Assembly (NCBI GenBank): GCA_028875125.1
Contig: JAPPGC010000101.1
Span: 1 to 40,040 of the forward strand
Source: Bacteroidota bacterium
Lineage (GTDB): Bacteria > Bacteroidota > Rhodothermia > Rhodothermales > Bin80
Length of the DNA stretch: 40,040 nt
Direction: 5' to 3'
A model generated the notes under the pieces. That model saw only the letters and a program-made list of their open reading frames with translations, made no database searches and was not told where the DNA came from. Below are positions 1 through 9,540 of the stretch, piece after piece (position 1 is the first letter of the stretch; each line of letters begins with the position of its first letter). Position numbers and translations under genes: made by a program.

Positions 1-121
1 CTGAGATCAGGTCAAAAAGTCAGACACGACGGAAGGGAAATGTCGAAGTCGCGCTAGACCCGACACATCCGAAACGGGAGGGAACGCCAGTGGAAGTGAA
101 CCCTCCTCTGACAAAACTGCA

Positions 122-535
122 TTGTGCGATGTTGAGATCCTATCGTCCCTTCCCGGAGTCGGCAAAAAGGTCTTGGCCACGCTCATCTCAGAGGCGTCTG
201 CACTACTCAATGATCGAGATTATCAGGCCCTGAGATGTTTATGCGGCGTAGCTCCCGTAACCCGACAATCTGGCAAATCCTGGCGAGTCGTACGACGACG
301 AGCCTCCCAAGGACGATTGGTCAATGCGCTCTATCATTGGGGCAGAGTGGCCGTCCAGCATGACCCCATCAGCAAAGCCAAATATAAGGCCCTGCGCGCC
401 CGCGGCCACAGCCATGGACGCGCCCTACGATCGGTCACTGATCGACTGCTTGCCATTGCGTGTGCGATGCTTCGTAACCGGTCGTGCTTTGATCCCAGTC
501 GTCCAACCGCAGCAGTTCAACCAACACAATCGTGA
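122..535 (+). pseudogene. IS110-family transposase, C-terminal remnant
   Basis: About 137 residues match the C-terminal (transposase_20) half of IS110/IS116/IS902 transposases. The SLPGVGKKV segment, the GVAPVTRQSGKS segment with the conserved serine, YHWGRVAVQHDP and the RARGHSHGRALRSVTDRLL tail are all visible. Full-length members have roughly 340-400 residues with an N-terminal RuvC-like DEDD domain, which is absent here. The frame stays open upstream only to a TGA at 2-4, and the roughly 40 residues between that stop and the recognisable part do not resemble the family. The listed start is a TTG of convenience. I read it as a decayed or frameshifted element whose 5' part lies outside the window or is lost. 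Family assignment is strong; activity is unlikely. Confidence 0.8.
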
Positions 536-812
536 CTTTGACAATCACTGGAAACGAAATAGTAAACGACCGAGCATGGTTAAATCAATCCCAGTTCAAA
601 CGAACTGGTGACCAAGAATTGCTCCAATCCAGCTTTTTTTCCATTTGGCCGGTTTTGAGTTGCATAAATGGTAGGGAGTCCCCCCCCCCCCAATTGTCTC
701 ATTTGCCGTACGACCACAAGAACTAGGGGCACTGATTGCGGTATCAAGATCCGCGCAACGTGTCTAACCTGGAGTATCAATTCCGAGTCATCAAGAACTA
801 CCGACAACTCGA
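536..812. other. gene-free stretch downstream of the IS110 remnant
   Basis: No convincing gene is seen. The region separates the IS110 remnant from the convergent phosphohexomutase gene, which ends at 813. It contains a run of 12 C at 680-691. I see no clear intrinsic terminator for either flanking gene. IS110 elements usually lack terminal inverted repeats, so the right end of the element cannot be placed by eye. Confidence 0.5.
680..691. repeat. poly-C homopolymer tract (12 C)
   Basis: Twelve consecutive C residues lie in non-coding DNA between the IS110 remnant and the phosphohexomutase gene. Tracts of this kind can vary in length through polymerase slippage, and they are also common sequencing error sites. 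No open reading frame that I believe in crosses it, so a phase-variation role is not supported. Confidence 0.9.
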
Positions 813-2198
813 TCAACCCTTCAGCCCAAGCTTAACTTGTGTGTCATACACTAAGTCTTCTGCTTCCTGACGAGAAGGAGCCTCCGCATAGATTCGAAGT
901 ATAGGCTCAGTTCCCGATGGGCGCACCAACAACCAGGCATCCTTCATCAGATGCTTGAACCCATCAAGCGTATCCATTGAGTGGACTTTTCGACCTGCGA
1001 TTTCATCCAATCCACCGGTGCGACGTAGGGTCTTAATGATCTCGGGCTGGTGCTCGGCATGCACATCTGCGCGACAGTAAGCGTGTGGCCCAAATTCGTC
1101 AAACAACTCCTGAACAAGTGCTGTGACCGACTTTCCGCGTTGCATTAGCAGTTCCAGAAGTACGAGCCCCACATAGATACCGTCACGCTCTGGGATATGG
1201 CCTGCCACAGCAATACCTCCTGATTCCTCTCCGCCAACGAGTACCTCTGTTTCCAGAAACCGCGGTGTCACATATTTAAAACCTATCGGAAATGTCTCTA
1301 CCGGGATTCCCCAGGCAACTCCCATTTTTTCTAGAATCGCTGAAGTTGCAAAAGTGCGAACAATCGCACCACTCATACCGTGATACTTGTGCAGATGCGC
1401 GACCAAGAGAGCCATCACCATATGGGAGGTGACTGTACACCCCAGTTCATCGACAACACCAATTCGATCTGCATCTCCGTCGTGGGCAATACCGATCGCA
1501 GCACCTTCCTGCACCACACAACGCATAAGGTCTTGGAGGTTACGTTCAATCGGCTCTGGCGGTATACCTCCAAAACTGGGATTGATGGTACTGTGAATCT
1601 CTGTCACGCAATCACTGCCTAACAGTGCCGACAATATTCCCTGCCCTGCCCCATACATTGGGTCATGAACGATGTCCAAATGAATAGATCTCAGATCAAA
1701 CCGAGTTTCCAGGAATTCCACATACTGGGCTGTAATATCTTCTTCACGTACCTTGCCTCCTCTACGCCCTTGACGATTCGGGGAATAGGGCCCAACTGCT
1801 GCCTCAACCGCTGCAGTCATATCTGAGGTCGCTGACCCCCCGAAATGAGCTTTGATCTTGTATCCGCTGTATTCTGGAGGATTGTGACTCGCCGTAATTA
1901 CCACACCTGCATCTGCCCCGCGCACCTTTGTTGCCCAGCTTATGGCCGGGGTAGGTGTATTGCCGCCTGCAAGAATTACTGCCGCTCCTTCATCCGCAAG
2001 TGTCTTCGCAACGTGCTCAGCAAATTGCCGACCCAGGAATCGCGTATCATGACCGACGATCACGGTTGGCGAGTTTCTGCCGGATTGCTTCAACCACTTG
2101 GCGGTTGCGCGGGCAAGTCGGTCCAAATTGGCGAACGTAAACTCACGCGCGATCACAGCACGCCAGCCATCCGTCCCGAAACGTAACGGTTCATTCAT
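813..2198 (-). CDS. phosphoglucomutase/phosphomannomutase family protein
   Basis: A 461-residue alpha-D-phosphohexomutase that would interconvert hexose 6- and 1-phosphates (glucose, mannose or glucosamine; substrate not decidable here). The four family signatures are present: FGTDGWR near the N terminus, the phosphoserine loop TASHNP with Ser104, the Mg-binding DGDADR, the sugar-binding GGEESGG, and the C-terminal phosphate loop RPSGTEP. The ATG at 2198 is preferred over an in-frame GTG at 2207, because the stop of the upstream pgm and this ATG form an 8-nt overlap (ATGAATGA). This suggests translational coupling. It is the last gene of the secA-recN-pgm run. Mannose-1-phosphate from such an enzyme would feed the GDP-mannose pathway encoded by gmd and fcl in this window; that link is inference. 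Confidence 0.93.
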   Translation of the reverse strand: MNEPLRFGTDGWRAVIAREFTFANLDRLARATAKWLKQSGRNSPTVIVGHDTRFLGRQFAEHVAKTLADEGAAVILAGGNTPTPAISWATKVRGADAGVVITASHNPPEYSGYKIKAHFGGSATSDMTAAVEAAVGPYSPNRQGRRGGKVREEDITAQYVEFLETRFDLRSIHLDIVHDPMYGAGQGILSALLGSDCVTEIHSTINPSFGGIPPEPIERNLQDLMRCVVQEGAAIGIAHDGDADRIGVVDELGCTVTSHMVMALLVAHLHKYHGMSGAIVRTFATSAILEKMGVAWGIPVETFPIGFKYVTPRFLETEVLVGGEESGGIAVAGHIPERDGIYVGLVLLELLMQRGKSVTALVQELFDEFGPHAYCRADVHAEHQPEIIKTLRRTGGLDEIAGRKVHSMDTLDGFKHLMKDAWLLVRPSGTEPILRIYAEAPSRQEAEDLVYDTQVKLGLKG

Positions 2199-3786
2199 GT
2201 GGATCACTGATCAAAAGTGCATCATCAACAATGAACTGAGCCTCCTCCAGGATCTGAACCAAATGAGATTCTCCCAGAAAGCTTTCAGCATAAATCTTGT
2301 ATATATCTTCCGTACCGGATGGCCTTGCAGCGAACCAGCCGTTTTCTGTTATCACCTTTAGCCCACCTATCGGTGCATCATTGCCGGGTGCACATGTGAG
2401 CTTGACCTTTATGGCCTCACCTGCAAGCGCATCCGCCGTTACACTTGCGGACGACAACTTGGAAAGCGCAGTCTTTTGATCAGGGGTGACAGGAGCATCT
2501 ACCCTCCGGTAAGCTGGCTCTCCAAAGCGCTCTGCTAGGAATTGGTAATGTTCCCCTGGATCATGTCCTGTGCGTGCAAGAATCTCTGCAGATAAAAGTG
2601 CCAGTATGATTCCATCCTTATCTGTGGTCCAGACAGTCCCATCCCGGCGCAAAAATGACGCTCCTGCACTCTCTTCACCCGCGAAACCGCACCTTCCTTC
2701 AAGTAACCCTTCCACAAACCACTTGAACCCAACGGGGACTTCAAAAAGATCTCTTCCCAGATCCTTGGCAACTCGGTCGATCATTGAGCTTGATACAAGC
2801 GTCTTAGCAAAACTGGCGCTCTTTGGCCAGCCCGAACGGTGCTCAAACAGATATTTGCCTGCCACCGCCAGATAATGATTAGGGTTTAACAGGCCACTGG
2901 ATTTAGTGACAATCCCGTGCCTGTCTACATCTGGATCGTTACCGAAGGCGATATCAAAGCGATCTTTTAGATCAACCAGGCGGCGCATTGCGTATCTGGA
3001 AGAACAATCCATACGCACTTTACCATCATGATCCAGCGGCATAAACCCGAAAGCTGGATCAACTTGATCATTAACTACGCTTATGGACAAGCCATAGTGC
3101 TCGGCAATCGGTTCCCAGTAGTGAACCGCGGCTCCACCCATTGGATCTACTCCAATCTGTACTCCCGCACCTTTAATTACTTCCATATCCAGTACCGCAG
3201 CAAGATCAGCCACATACGGAGTCATCAGGTCCTTTACCATGGTCGTGGAAGCATTGTATGCCTTCTGTAAGGGCACTCTATTGACTCCTTGTAACCCAGT
3301 CGCCATAAGCGCTCGCGCTCTCTCCTGGATCAAAGCTGTAAGATTACTCGGAGCAGGCCCGCCGGATGGAGGATTGTACTTAAAACCTCCATCTTCTGGC
3401 GGATTATGCGAGGGGGTAATAATCACGGCATCCGCCAATCCCTCCGTACGATCCCGATTCCACCCCAGAACCGCATGCGAAACTACTGGTGTGGGAGCAT
3501 ATCCCTCATCCAGAATCACCGGCACATCATTGGCTGCAAATACCTCTAGTGCTGTCGCACAGGCAGGCTCGGACAACGCATGCGTGTCCTTTCCCATGAT
3601 GAGCGGCCCTTTCGCTGGACGCAGTTCGCTGACCGCCTGACATACCGCCAAAATATGCGCCTCGTTAAAAGAACCATTCAGAGACGATCCCCGATGGCCC
3701 GAGGTGCCAAACGTGACTGCTCCACTTGGTGTTTCTGTGTAGTATGCACGTACTAAACGGGGGATATCTCTAGCAGTTGTACGCAT
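2191..3786 (-). CDS. pgm: phosphoglucomutase (alpha-D-glucose phosphate-specific type)
   Basis: A 531-residue enzyme close in size to Escherichia coli Pgm (546). It interconverts glucose 1-phosphate and glucose 6-phosphate in the cytoplasm, linking glycolysis to nucleotide-sugar and glycan synthesis. The sequence shows [10 protein letters not shown] at about 26-35, the catalytic serine loop TPSHNPP with Ser126, the metal-binding DPDVDRHG, the sugar-specificity GEESAGASF, and the C-terminal [12 protein letters not shown] phosphate loop. The ATG at 3786 lies 6 nt after the recN stop, and the 3' end overlaps the next phosphohexomutase by 8 nt, so these genes probably share a transcript. Two different phosphohexomutases side by side probably split substrates. 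Confidence 0.95.
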   Translation of the reverse strand: MRTTARDIPRLVRAYYTETPSGAVTFGTSGHRGSSLNGSFNEAHILAVCQAVSELRPAKGPLIMGKDTHALSEPACATALEVFAANDVPVILDEGYAPTPVVSHAVLGWNRDRTEGLADAVIITPSHNPPEDGGFKYNPPSGGPAPSNLTALIQERARALMATGLQGVNRVPLQKAYNASTTMVKDLMTPYVADLAAVLDMEVIKGAGVQIGVDPMGGAAVHYWEPIAEHYGLSISVVNDQVDPAFGFMPLDHDGKVRMDCSSRYAMRRLVDLKDRFDIAFGNDPDVDRHGIVTKSSGLLNPNHYLAVAGKYLFEHRSGWPKSASFAKTLVSSSMIDRVAKDLGRDLFEVPVGFKWFVEGLLEGRCGFAGEESAGASFLRRDGTVWTTDKDGIILALLSAEILARTGHDPGEHYQFLAERFGEPAYRRVDAPVTPDQKTALSKLSSASVTADALAGEAIKVKLTCAPGNDAPIGGLKVITENGWFAARPSGTEDIYKIYAESFLGESHLVQILEEAQFIVDDALLISDPHE

Positions 3787-3792
3787 ATAGGA

Positions 3793-5511
3793 TTAAGATT
3801 CGTTTTTTATTTCCATGAGTTCTTTTGCACTCTGGCGCATCGCATCGGTAACCTCAGCTCCGGTGATCAGCATAGCCACATGTTCCAGAGATTCTTCAGG
3901 TCCCAGGCGCCGAATTTGCGTAGTTGCCCGTCCTTTCACCACGGGCTTTTCCACTACATAATGTGCCTGTGCTAGCGCTGCAATTTGAGGCAGGTGCGTA
4001 ATCGCTATAATCTGGTGATGACGCGCCAAATCCGCCATGCTCTTACCCACTTTTCGGGCGATGGAACCGCTGATTCCAATATCTATTTCGTCAAACACCA
4101 GAATGGATAGCTGCTCGGCCGCAGCCAAAACACGCTTGATTGCCAACATGATGCGGCTGATTTCTCCTCCTGAAGCCACACGCACAAGCGGCCTCAGCGC
4201 TTCTCCAACATTTGTTGTAATCAGGAACTCCACATCGTCCATCCCATGGCGGTAAGCCTTGTACCGCACCTTTTGCTGGTTCGCAGATTTTGGCGTTATC
4301 CAGCCTGTAGGATCCTCACGCCATTCAATACGAACATTGAAGCGCCCAGACGTCACCCCAAGGCTTACTAACTCCTCTGTGACCGAGGCTCCTACCTGTT
4401 CGGCAACCTCTTGACGTCTAGTCGACAACAGTAACGCTGCATCTGAAAGTGCACGTTGTGCTTCCGCAAGCGACTGCTCAATTTTTTTACGAGCGGCGTC
4501 GTAGTCAACAACAATTGCATACTCATCTGCAATCTGCTCACGATAAGCCAATACGGCCTGTATGGTACCCCCATACTTGCGCTTCAACGTATCCAATGCC
4601 CCCAAACGGTCGCGCACTTCTTCGAGTCTGGCCGGATTTGATTCTATGTTCTCACTGTAACTCTGCAGCATCGCTGCGATTTCTGACACCGAAATGTTTG
4701 CCTGATTGATCTCCTCACAGGCAGCTTCCAGCGTCTGGTCAATCCGTGCAAGGTCACGCAGTTCACTGTATGCAATAGACAACCGATCAGTGGCGGAGTC
4801 ATCGCTGGCATAGAGCATTGAATACAGGGAGGCCGCAGATCCACTGAGACGTTCCGCATGCGCCAATCGATGCATTTCTTTCCTGATCTCTTCCTCTTCA
4901 TCCTCCTGTGGTGAGACTGCATCAATCTCTTCTATCTCGTACGCCAATCGCTCCCGCAATACCGCGAGACTACCTTGATTGGACAACAGTTCCTCGCGCT
5001 GTTTTGTCAGATCACGTACCGAATTGTAGGCGTCCTCGTATGCTGAGCGTAGGTCTGCGAGTCCACCAAAGCCGTCCAGTAGTGCCAGATGAGTGTCAAT
5101 CTTGAGTAGGGACTGATGCTCATGTTGCCCATGCAGATCAATCATCTGCGCCGCAACCTTGCGCATCAAGATGAGCGTTGCAGGCGAATCATTGATAAAG
5201 CCGCGGCTGTACGCCTCCGTGATTTCCCGTCTCAAAATCAGTACGGGCTGCAACTCTATCTCAGACTCTTCAAGAAACTGGTCCAACTCAGGTGAGGATA
5301 CATTGTCAAAGACCCCTTCGACGATTGCTTTTTTTGCGCCTGAACGGATCATCTGACCGGAGGCACGCTCGCCCAACATCAACTTGAGCGCTCCAATCAA
5401 TATGGACTTGCCTGCACCCGTTTCGCCTGTCAGGATATTGAGGCCATTTTCAAAATTAACCTCAAGTTCATCAATGATAGCGTAATCCCGAATGTAGAGG
5501 GTACGCAGCAT
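3793..5511 (-). CDS. recN: DNA repair protein RecN (SMC-like ATPase)
   Basis: A 572-residue SMC-like ATPase of double-strand break repair (E. coli RecN 553). The Walker A GETGAGKS is at 29-36, followed by a long charged central coiled-coil region, the ABC signature VASGGEISR, and Walker B LVFDEIDIG near the C terminus. The N terminus MLRTLYIRDYAIIDELEV matches the family, which fixes the start at the ATG at 5511. A longer in-frame reading starting at 5790 would add 93 residues that merely retranslate the end of secA in another frame, so it is rejected. The gene begins 16 nt after the secA stop and ends 6 nt before pgm. Confidence 0.96.
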   Translation of the reverse strand: MLRTLYIRDYAIIDELEVNFENGLNILTGETGAGKSILIGALKLMLGERASGQMIRSGAKKAIVEGVFDNVSSPELDQFLEESEIELQPVLILRREITEAYSRGFINDSPATLILMRKVAAQMIDLHGQHEHQSLLKIDTHLALLDGFGGLADLRSAYEDAYNSVRDLTKQREELLSNQGSLAVLRERLAYEIEEIDAVSPQEDEEEEIRKEMHRLAHAERLSGSAASLYSMLYASDDSATDRLSIAYSELRDLARIDQTLEAACEEINQANISVSEIAAMLQSYSENIESNPARLEEVRDRLGALDTLKRKYGGTIQAVLAYREQIADEYAIVVDYDAARKKIEQSLAEAQRALSDAALLLSTRRQEVAEQVGASVTEELVSLGVTSGRFNVRIEWREDPTGWITPKSANQQKVRYKAYRHGMDDVEFLITTNVGEALRPLVRVASGGEISRIMLAIKRVLAAAEQLSILVFDEIDIGISGSIARKVGKSMADLARHHQIIAITHLPQIAALAQAHYVVEKPVVKGRATTQIRRLGPEESLEHVAMLITGAEVTDAMRQSAKELMEIKNES

Positions 5512-5527
5512 CAGATTCTCTGCCCGA

Positions 5528-8500
5528 TCAGGTACGTCCGTGACAATGCTTGTACTTCTTGCCACTGCCACATGGGCATGAAGAATTCCTTCCCACATGC
5601 TCACCAACCAGAACAGGTTTCCGCTTGGCGCTTGGGTCCCGTTGAGCCCCACCATTTCTAGATCCGACAACGCCGAAGGAGGCGGCGGCCGATTGATGTC
5701 TGGATGTTGCACGGCTACGATCCATTCGGCTACGCTGCCCCACACTACCATTGCCCCTGCGCTCAACCAACGGACCTGCCCTGAAAACAAAGGTCACGAC
5801 ATCCTCACCAATCTGGTCAATGACCTCCGAAAAAAGCCTGAACGCCTCCATCTTGTACTCTACAAGTGGATCCCGCTGGCCGTACGCCCGAAGCCCGATT
5901 CCTTCTTTTACCTCATCCAGAGAGCGTAAATGTTCAGTCCAATGCTCATCAATTAAAGATAGCATTGCGGTTCTCTCAAGGCTATCGTTAATCTCCTGCC
6001 CCTCTGATTGAACTACATCCTCAATGCGAACAACCGTACGCAGCTTACGATGTCCATCGGAGAAGTCTATAAATGCGCGTTCAGGCTTGTTCTCTACGTC
6101 ACTTTCCAGGACCGTCTTCATGCTGTTGGAGAATGGTACGGCCAATGCCCGACGCTTACGTTCATAGTATGCGACCGCTTTATTATAGGCGTCTTCTGCT
6201 ACACCATCATCACCCAGATCAAAGAATAGCTTACGGTCAATCTCATAGTCAAACGACAGGAGTCTGCGAAATTCCTCTCGTAACTCATCCACCTCTCCCT
6301 CTCCGTGATGACGCTGCACCAGTTGCTGTATAAGCTTCTGCAGCATGCTCAGAATTTCTCCGCGGAAACGCTCTCCTTTCAGCGCATGCGTGCGACGGTC
6401 GTAAATCACGGCACGCTGCGCATTCAGCACATCGTCGTACTCTAGCTGCCGTTTACGTATGGCGAAGTTGTTCTGCTCAACTTTTTTCTGCGCGCGCTCG
6501 ATACTTTTCGTAACCCATGGATGGGTGATTACAGCGCCAGTCTCTAGTTTGAGTCGATCCATGACGCCCGCGACCCGGTCGGGGCCAAAGAGACGCATTA
6601 GATCGTCTTCAAGTGAGATATAAAACTGACTCTCCCCTGGATCACCCTGTCGCCCAGAACGACCTCTGAGCTGCAAATCTATTCGCCGACTCTCATGCCG
6701 CTCCGTCCCGATAATGGCTAGGCCCCCCAGTTTGGGAATTCCTTGGCCCAGTTTAATATCTGTGCCACGCCCGGCCATATTTGTAGCGATGGTGACCGCA
6801 CCTCGCCGACCAGCTTCCGCTACTATCAGAGATTCCTGCTTTGCACGATCACGCTTGGCGTTGAGCACGTTATGTCGGATACGAGCACGTCTCAGCATCC
6901 GGCTCAATGTTTCGGATACCTCCACCGAAGTAGTTCCTACAAGCACTGGTTGGCCTTTGTCGTGATATTCTTCAATCTTGTCAATGACCGCGCTGTACTT
7001 TTCCCGTCTTGTTCTAAACACAAGATCCTCCAGATCCTGCCTTGCAATAGGCCTATTGGTCGGCACCGCCACCACATCCATCTTATAAATCTTGTGGAAT
7101 TCTTCGGCCTCGGTCTCTGCTGTACCAGTCATGCCAGCCAATTTGCTGTACATCCGGAAGTAATTCTGCAGCGTAACTGTAGCATACGTCTGCGTGGCTG
7201 CCTGAACTTTCACGCCCTCTTTGGCCTCAATGGCCTGATGCAGACCATCTGAATAACGGCGACCAGAGAGTACCCGCCCAGTGTGCGTGTCGACAATCTG
7301 CACCTTGTCATCCTGCACGATGTACTCCGTATCCCGCTCATACAGTGTGTAAGCCTTTAGGAGCTGTTCAATTGCATGTAATCGCTCCGCACGATTCGAG
7401 TAGGTTGAATAGAGTTTACGTGTTTGCTCATCAAGTGCATTCTTTAAAACACGTAAGTCATTCTGCAGCTTGTGCTCCCGCTTTTCCTCAGAGATATCTT
7501 CACGCTCTCTGAGCGAGTCATAGAGTTGATTCTTCCGATCCTCATATTCCCGATTCAGGCGCGCGGTCTCCTCCCCTACATCAGGAAGCACGAACAGATC
7601 TACTTCCTCGCCTGCCGACCGTGCAACAAATTCACGGCCTTGATCCGTGGGTTCCAAGGCGTGCTGCTTCTCGTCGAGTGCGTAATGTAACGCTCCATCG
7701 ACGATGGGCATGTTCTTTGCATTGTCCTGGAGATAGAAATACTCTGTTTTGCGCCGCAACTGCTCAACCCCAGATTCCTGCAAAAGCTTCATAAGTCGTT
7801 TATTACGTGGGAAACCGCGTGAGGCACGCAGGAGCTCCAATCCTGCACTTCCTTCCACCTCCTTCGCCTGTCTCTCATCGCCTCGTTCGAGCGCCAGATC
7901 ACGTTCCTTGAGATATTTTTCTGCTTTTGCCACGCACCCTGCTACGATTCGCTTCTGCGCCTGCACCAATCGTTCAACAGCTGGTTTGAGTTCATCAAAA
8001 CGGCTTTTGTTAGCCTGCGGAACCGGACCACTTATTATCAGAGGGGTTCGGGCTTCGTCCACAAGCACTGAGTCTACCTCATCCACGATTGCAAAGTGGT
8101 GACCTCGCTGTACAAGTTGGTTGGGATCAATTACAAAGGAATTGTCCCGCAAGTAATCAAAACCGAACTCATTATTTGTCCCATACGTAACATCGGCGCG
8201 ATAGGCGTCGCGGCGACCACCTGAGTGTGCATCATATCCATCAATTACATCCACCGTTAGCCCCAGGAACTCAAAAATAGGCCCCATCCACTCAGCATCC
8301 CGCTGCGCCAGATATGGGTTCACGGTGATCAGATGCACGCCACGGCCAAGGAGTGCATTCAGGTAGACCGGTGCAACAGCCACAAGTGTTTTGCCTTCTC
8401 CTGTTTTCATCTCGGCGATGTTTCCGCGATGAAGCACCACCCCTCCGAGTAACTGCACATCGTACGGAATCATTTCCCACTTGATCTGTGCTCCGCCTGC

Positions 8501-9004
8501 TTCCCACGTATTCGGCCAGATTGCGTACGATCCCTGAATTTTGGGGTAGGCGCGACGAGCACAAATGGCTCGATCATGATCGGTGGCTCGCACCCTCAAT
8601 GAACCCCTTTCGGACAATCTTCGACAAACCTCTTTTACGACTGCAAAGGCCTTTGGAAGAATTTCGTCTACGGTCTCCTCTGCTACCTCCAGCCATTCCT
8701 CCTCTAATTCATCCAGTTCTTCAAAGTAGTCCTGGCGATCATTTAGTGTAAGATATTCTTCTTCATCCCCCTGTGTATGACCCAATCGAAGCGCTTCATT
8801 AATCTCCTGCTGACGTGCTTCTATTTCACCTACTGCACTTCGGATCTGTTCACGATACACTATAGTTTGGCCACGCAGATCATCATCCGATAATCCTCTG
8901 ATCGCAGAAGTGGCTTCATGGATCTTATCAACCACAGGTTGATACTTGCGATCAAGCTCCCGCTGGTTCTTGTCACCGAAAAATTGATTAACGAACTTCA
9001 ACAT
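5528..9004 (-). CDS. secA: preprotein translocase subunit SecA
   Basis: The ATPase motor of the Sec pathway, driving unfolded preproteins through SecYEG. At 1158 residues it is far longer than E. coli SecA (901). The DEAD motor has Walker A MKTGEGKT at 199-206 and VDEVDS at 308-313. Then come the preprotein cross-linking region, the second motor domain with TNMAGRGTDI and QLRGRSGRQGDPG, and the scaffold and wing region. The protein ends in a zinc-binding SEC-C tail with Cys1143, Cys1145, Cys1154 and His1155. Extra length lies in an acidic, glutamate-rich helical insertion at about 58-118 and a charged coiled-coil insertion in the first third after the DEAD motif. Large SecA proteins occur in Bacteroidota and relatives. 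The ATG at 9004 gives MLKFVNQFFGDKNQREL, a normal N terminus. It heads the block with recN and the two mutases. Confidence 0.98.
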   Translation of the reverse strand: MLKFVNQFFGDKNQRELDRKYQPVVDKIHEATSAIRGLSDDDLRGQTIVYREQIRSAVGEIEARQQEINEALRLGHTQGDEEEYLTLNDRQDYFEELDELEEEWLEVAEETVDEILPKAFAVVKEVCRRLSERGSLRVRATDHDRAICARRAYPKIQGSYAIWPNTWEAGGAQIKWEMIPYDVQLLGGVVLHRGNIAEMKTGEGKTLVAVAPVYLNALLGRGVHLITVNPYLAQRDAEWMGPIFEFLGLTVDVIDGYDAHSGGRRDAYRADVTYGTNNEFGFDYLRDNSFVIDPNQLVQRGHHFAIVDEVDSVLVDEARTPLIISGPVPQANKSRFDELKPAVERLVQAQKRIVAGCVAKAEKYLKERDLALERGDERQAKEVEGSAGLELLRASRGFPRNKRLMKLLQESGVEQLRRKTEYFYLQDNAKNMPIVDGALHYALDEKQHALEPTDQGREFVARSAGEEVDLFVLPDVGEETARLNREYEDRKNQLYDSLREREDISEEKREHKLQNDLRVLKNALDEQTRKLYSTYSNRAERLHAIEQLLKAYTLYERDTEYIVQDDKVQIVDTHTGRVLSGRRYSDGLHQAIEAKEGVKVQAATQTYATVTLQNYFRMYSKLAGMTGTAETEAEEFHKIYKMDVVAVPTNRPIARQDLEDLVFRTRREKYSAVIDKIEEYHDKGQPVLVGTTSVEVSETLSRMLRRARIRHNVLNAKRDRAKQESLIVAEAGRRGAVTIATNMAGRGTDIKLGQGIPKLGGLAIIGTERHESRRIDLQLRGRSGRQGDPGESQFYISLEDDLMRLFGPDRVAGVMDRLKLETGAVITHPWVTKSIERAQKKVEQNNFAIRKRQLEYDDVLNAQRAVIYDRRTHALKGERFRGEILSMLQKLIQQLVQRHHGEGEVDELREEFRRLLSFDYEIDRKLFFDLGDDGVAEDAYNKAVAYYERKRRALAVPFSNSMKTVLESDVENKPERAFIDFSDGHRKLRTVVRIEDVVQSEGQEINDSLERTAMLSLIDEHWTEHLRSLDEVKEGIGLRAYGQRDPLVEYKMEAFRLFSEVIDQIGEDVVTFVFRAGPLVERRGNGSVGQRSRMDRSRATSRHQSAAASFGVVGSRNGGAQRDPSAKRKPVLVGEHVGRNSSCPCGSGKKYKHCHGRT

Positions 9005-9540
9005 ATTGCAACGACACTAGCTCGGCTAGTTTTGAGACGCTTCCTGCACTAACGAATTGAGGAGGAGATTCACGAGATGCATTCCACTCGAGCGGCGGAC
9101 TGCTGACACGCTTGTACACCGAATCCGTTCCCTTTACGCTCATATCCCGTGCCCTAAGAGCTGCCCTTGGGAGTCAATCGACAAACATAATTCCAATGCA
9201 TCCTTGAACGTCCTTCTATCTATGAAGCACATTATTATTCGCAATAGACGCGTATTTATACCACTAAATGTGTATATCAATTTCATGGAATCCAGAGCCG
9301 CTGAATCTTGAGGCTCGCTGACACCTCTTAACCCTTATTGAAAGCACTTAGCCTTCTTGTAGTTGCCATGTAACGTCTGCCTTCTTGTCGTTTTGATTGG
9401 AACAAATCCAAGTACTCAGTTTATCCCCCTCACTCCGCCGGAGCACTCAATAGTTTAGTCATATGGTCAGTCAATTTGCAAAACGGATTTTGCTAGTGCC
9501 TGCCGTATTACAACCCCTCAAGAATGTGAAGCTGAAACTC
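9005..9540. other. divergent intergenic region secA / porQ
   Basis: About 0.5 kb without a convincing gene lies between divergent secA and porQ. It must contain the promoters of both. On the minus strand, TATGTTTG (9182-9189) fits the TAnnTTTG -7 consensus of Bacteroidota, but no good -33 element is visible upstream of it. The segment 9225-9285 is AT-rich. Short open frames here look random. Confidence 0.4.

Noticed and set aside
5512-5790. Upstream in-frame extension of recN (93 residues)
   Set aside because: It overlaps the 3' end of secA in another frame, and the conserved RecN N terminus begins at the ATG at 5511.
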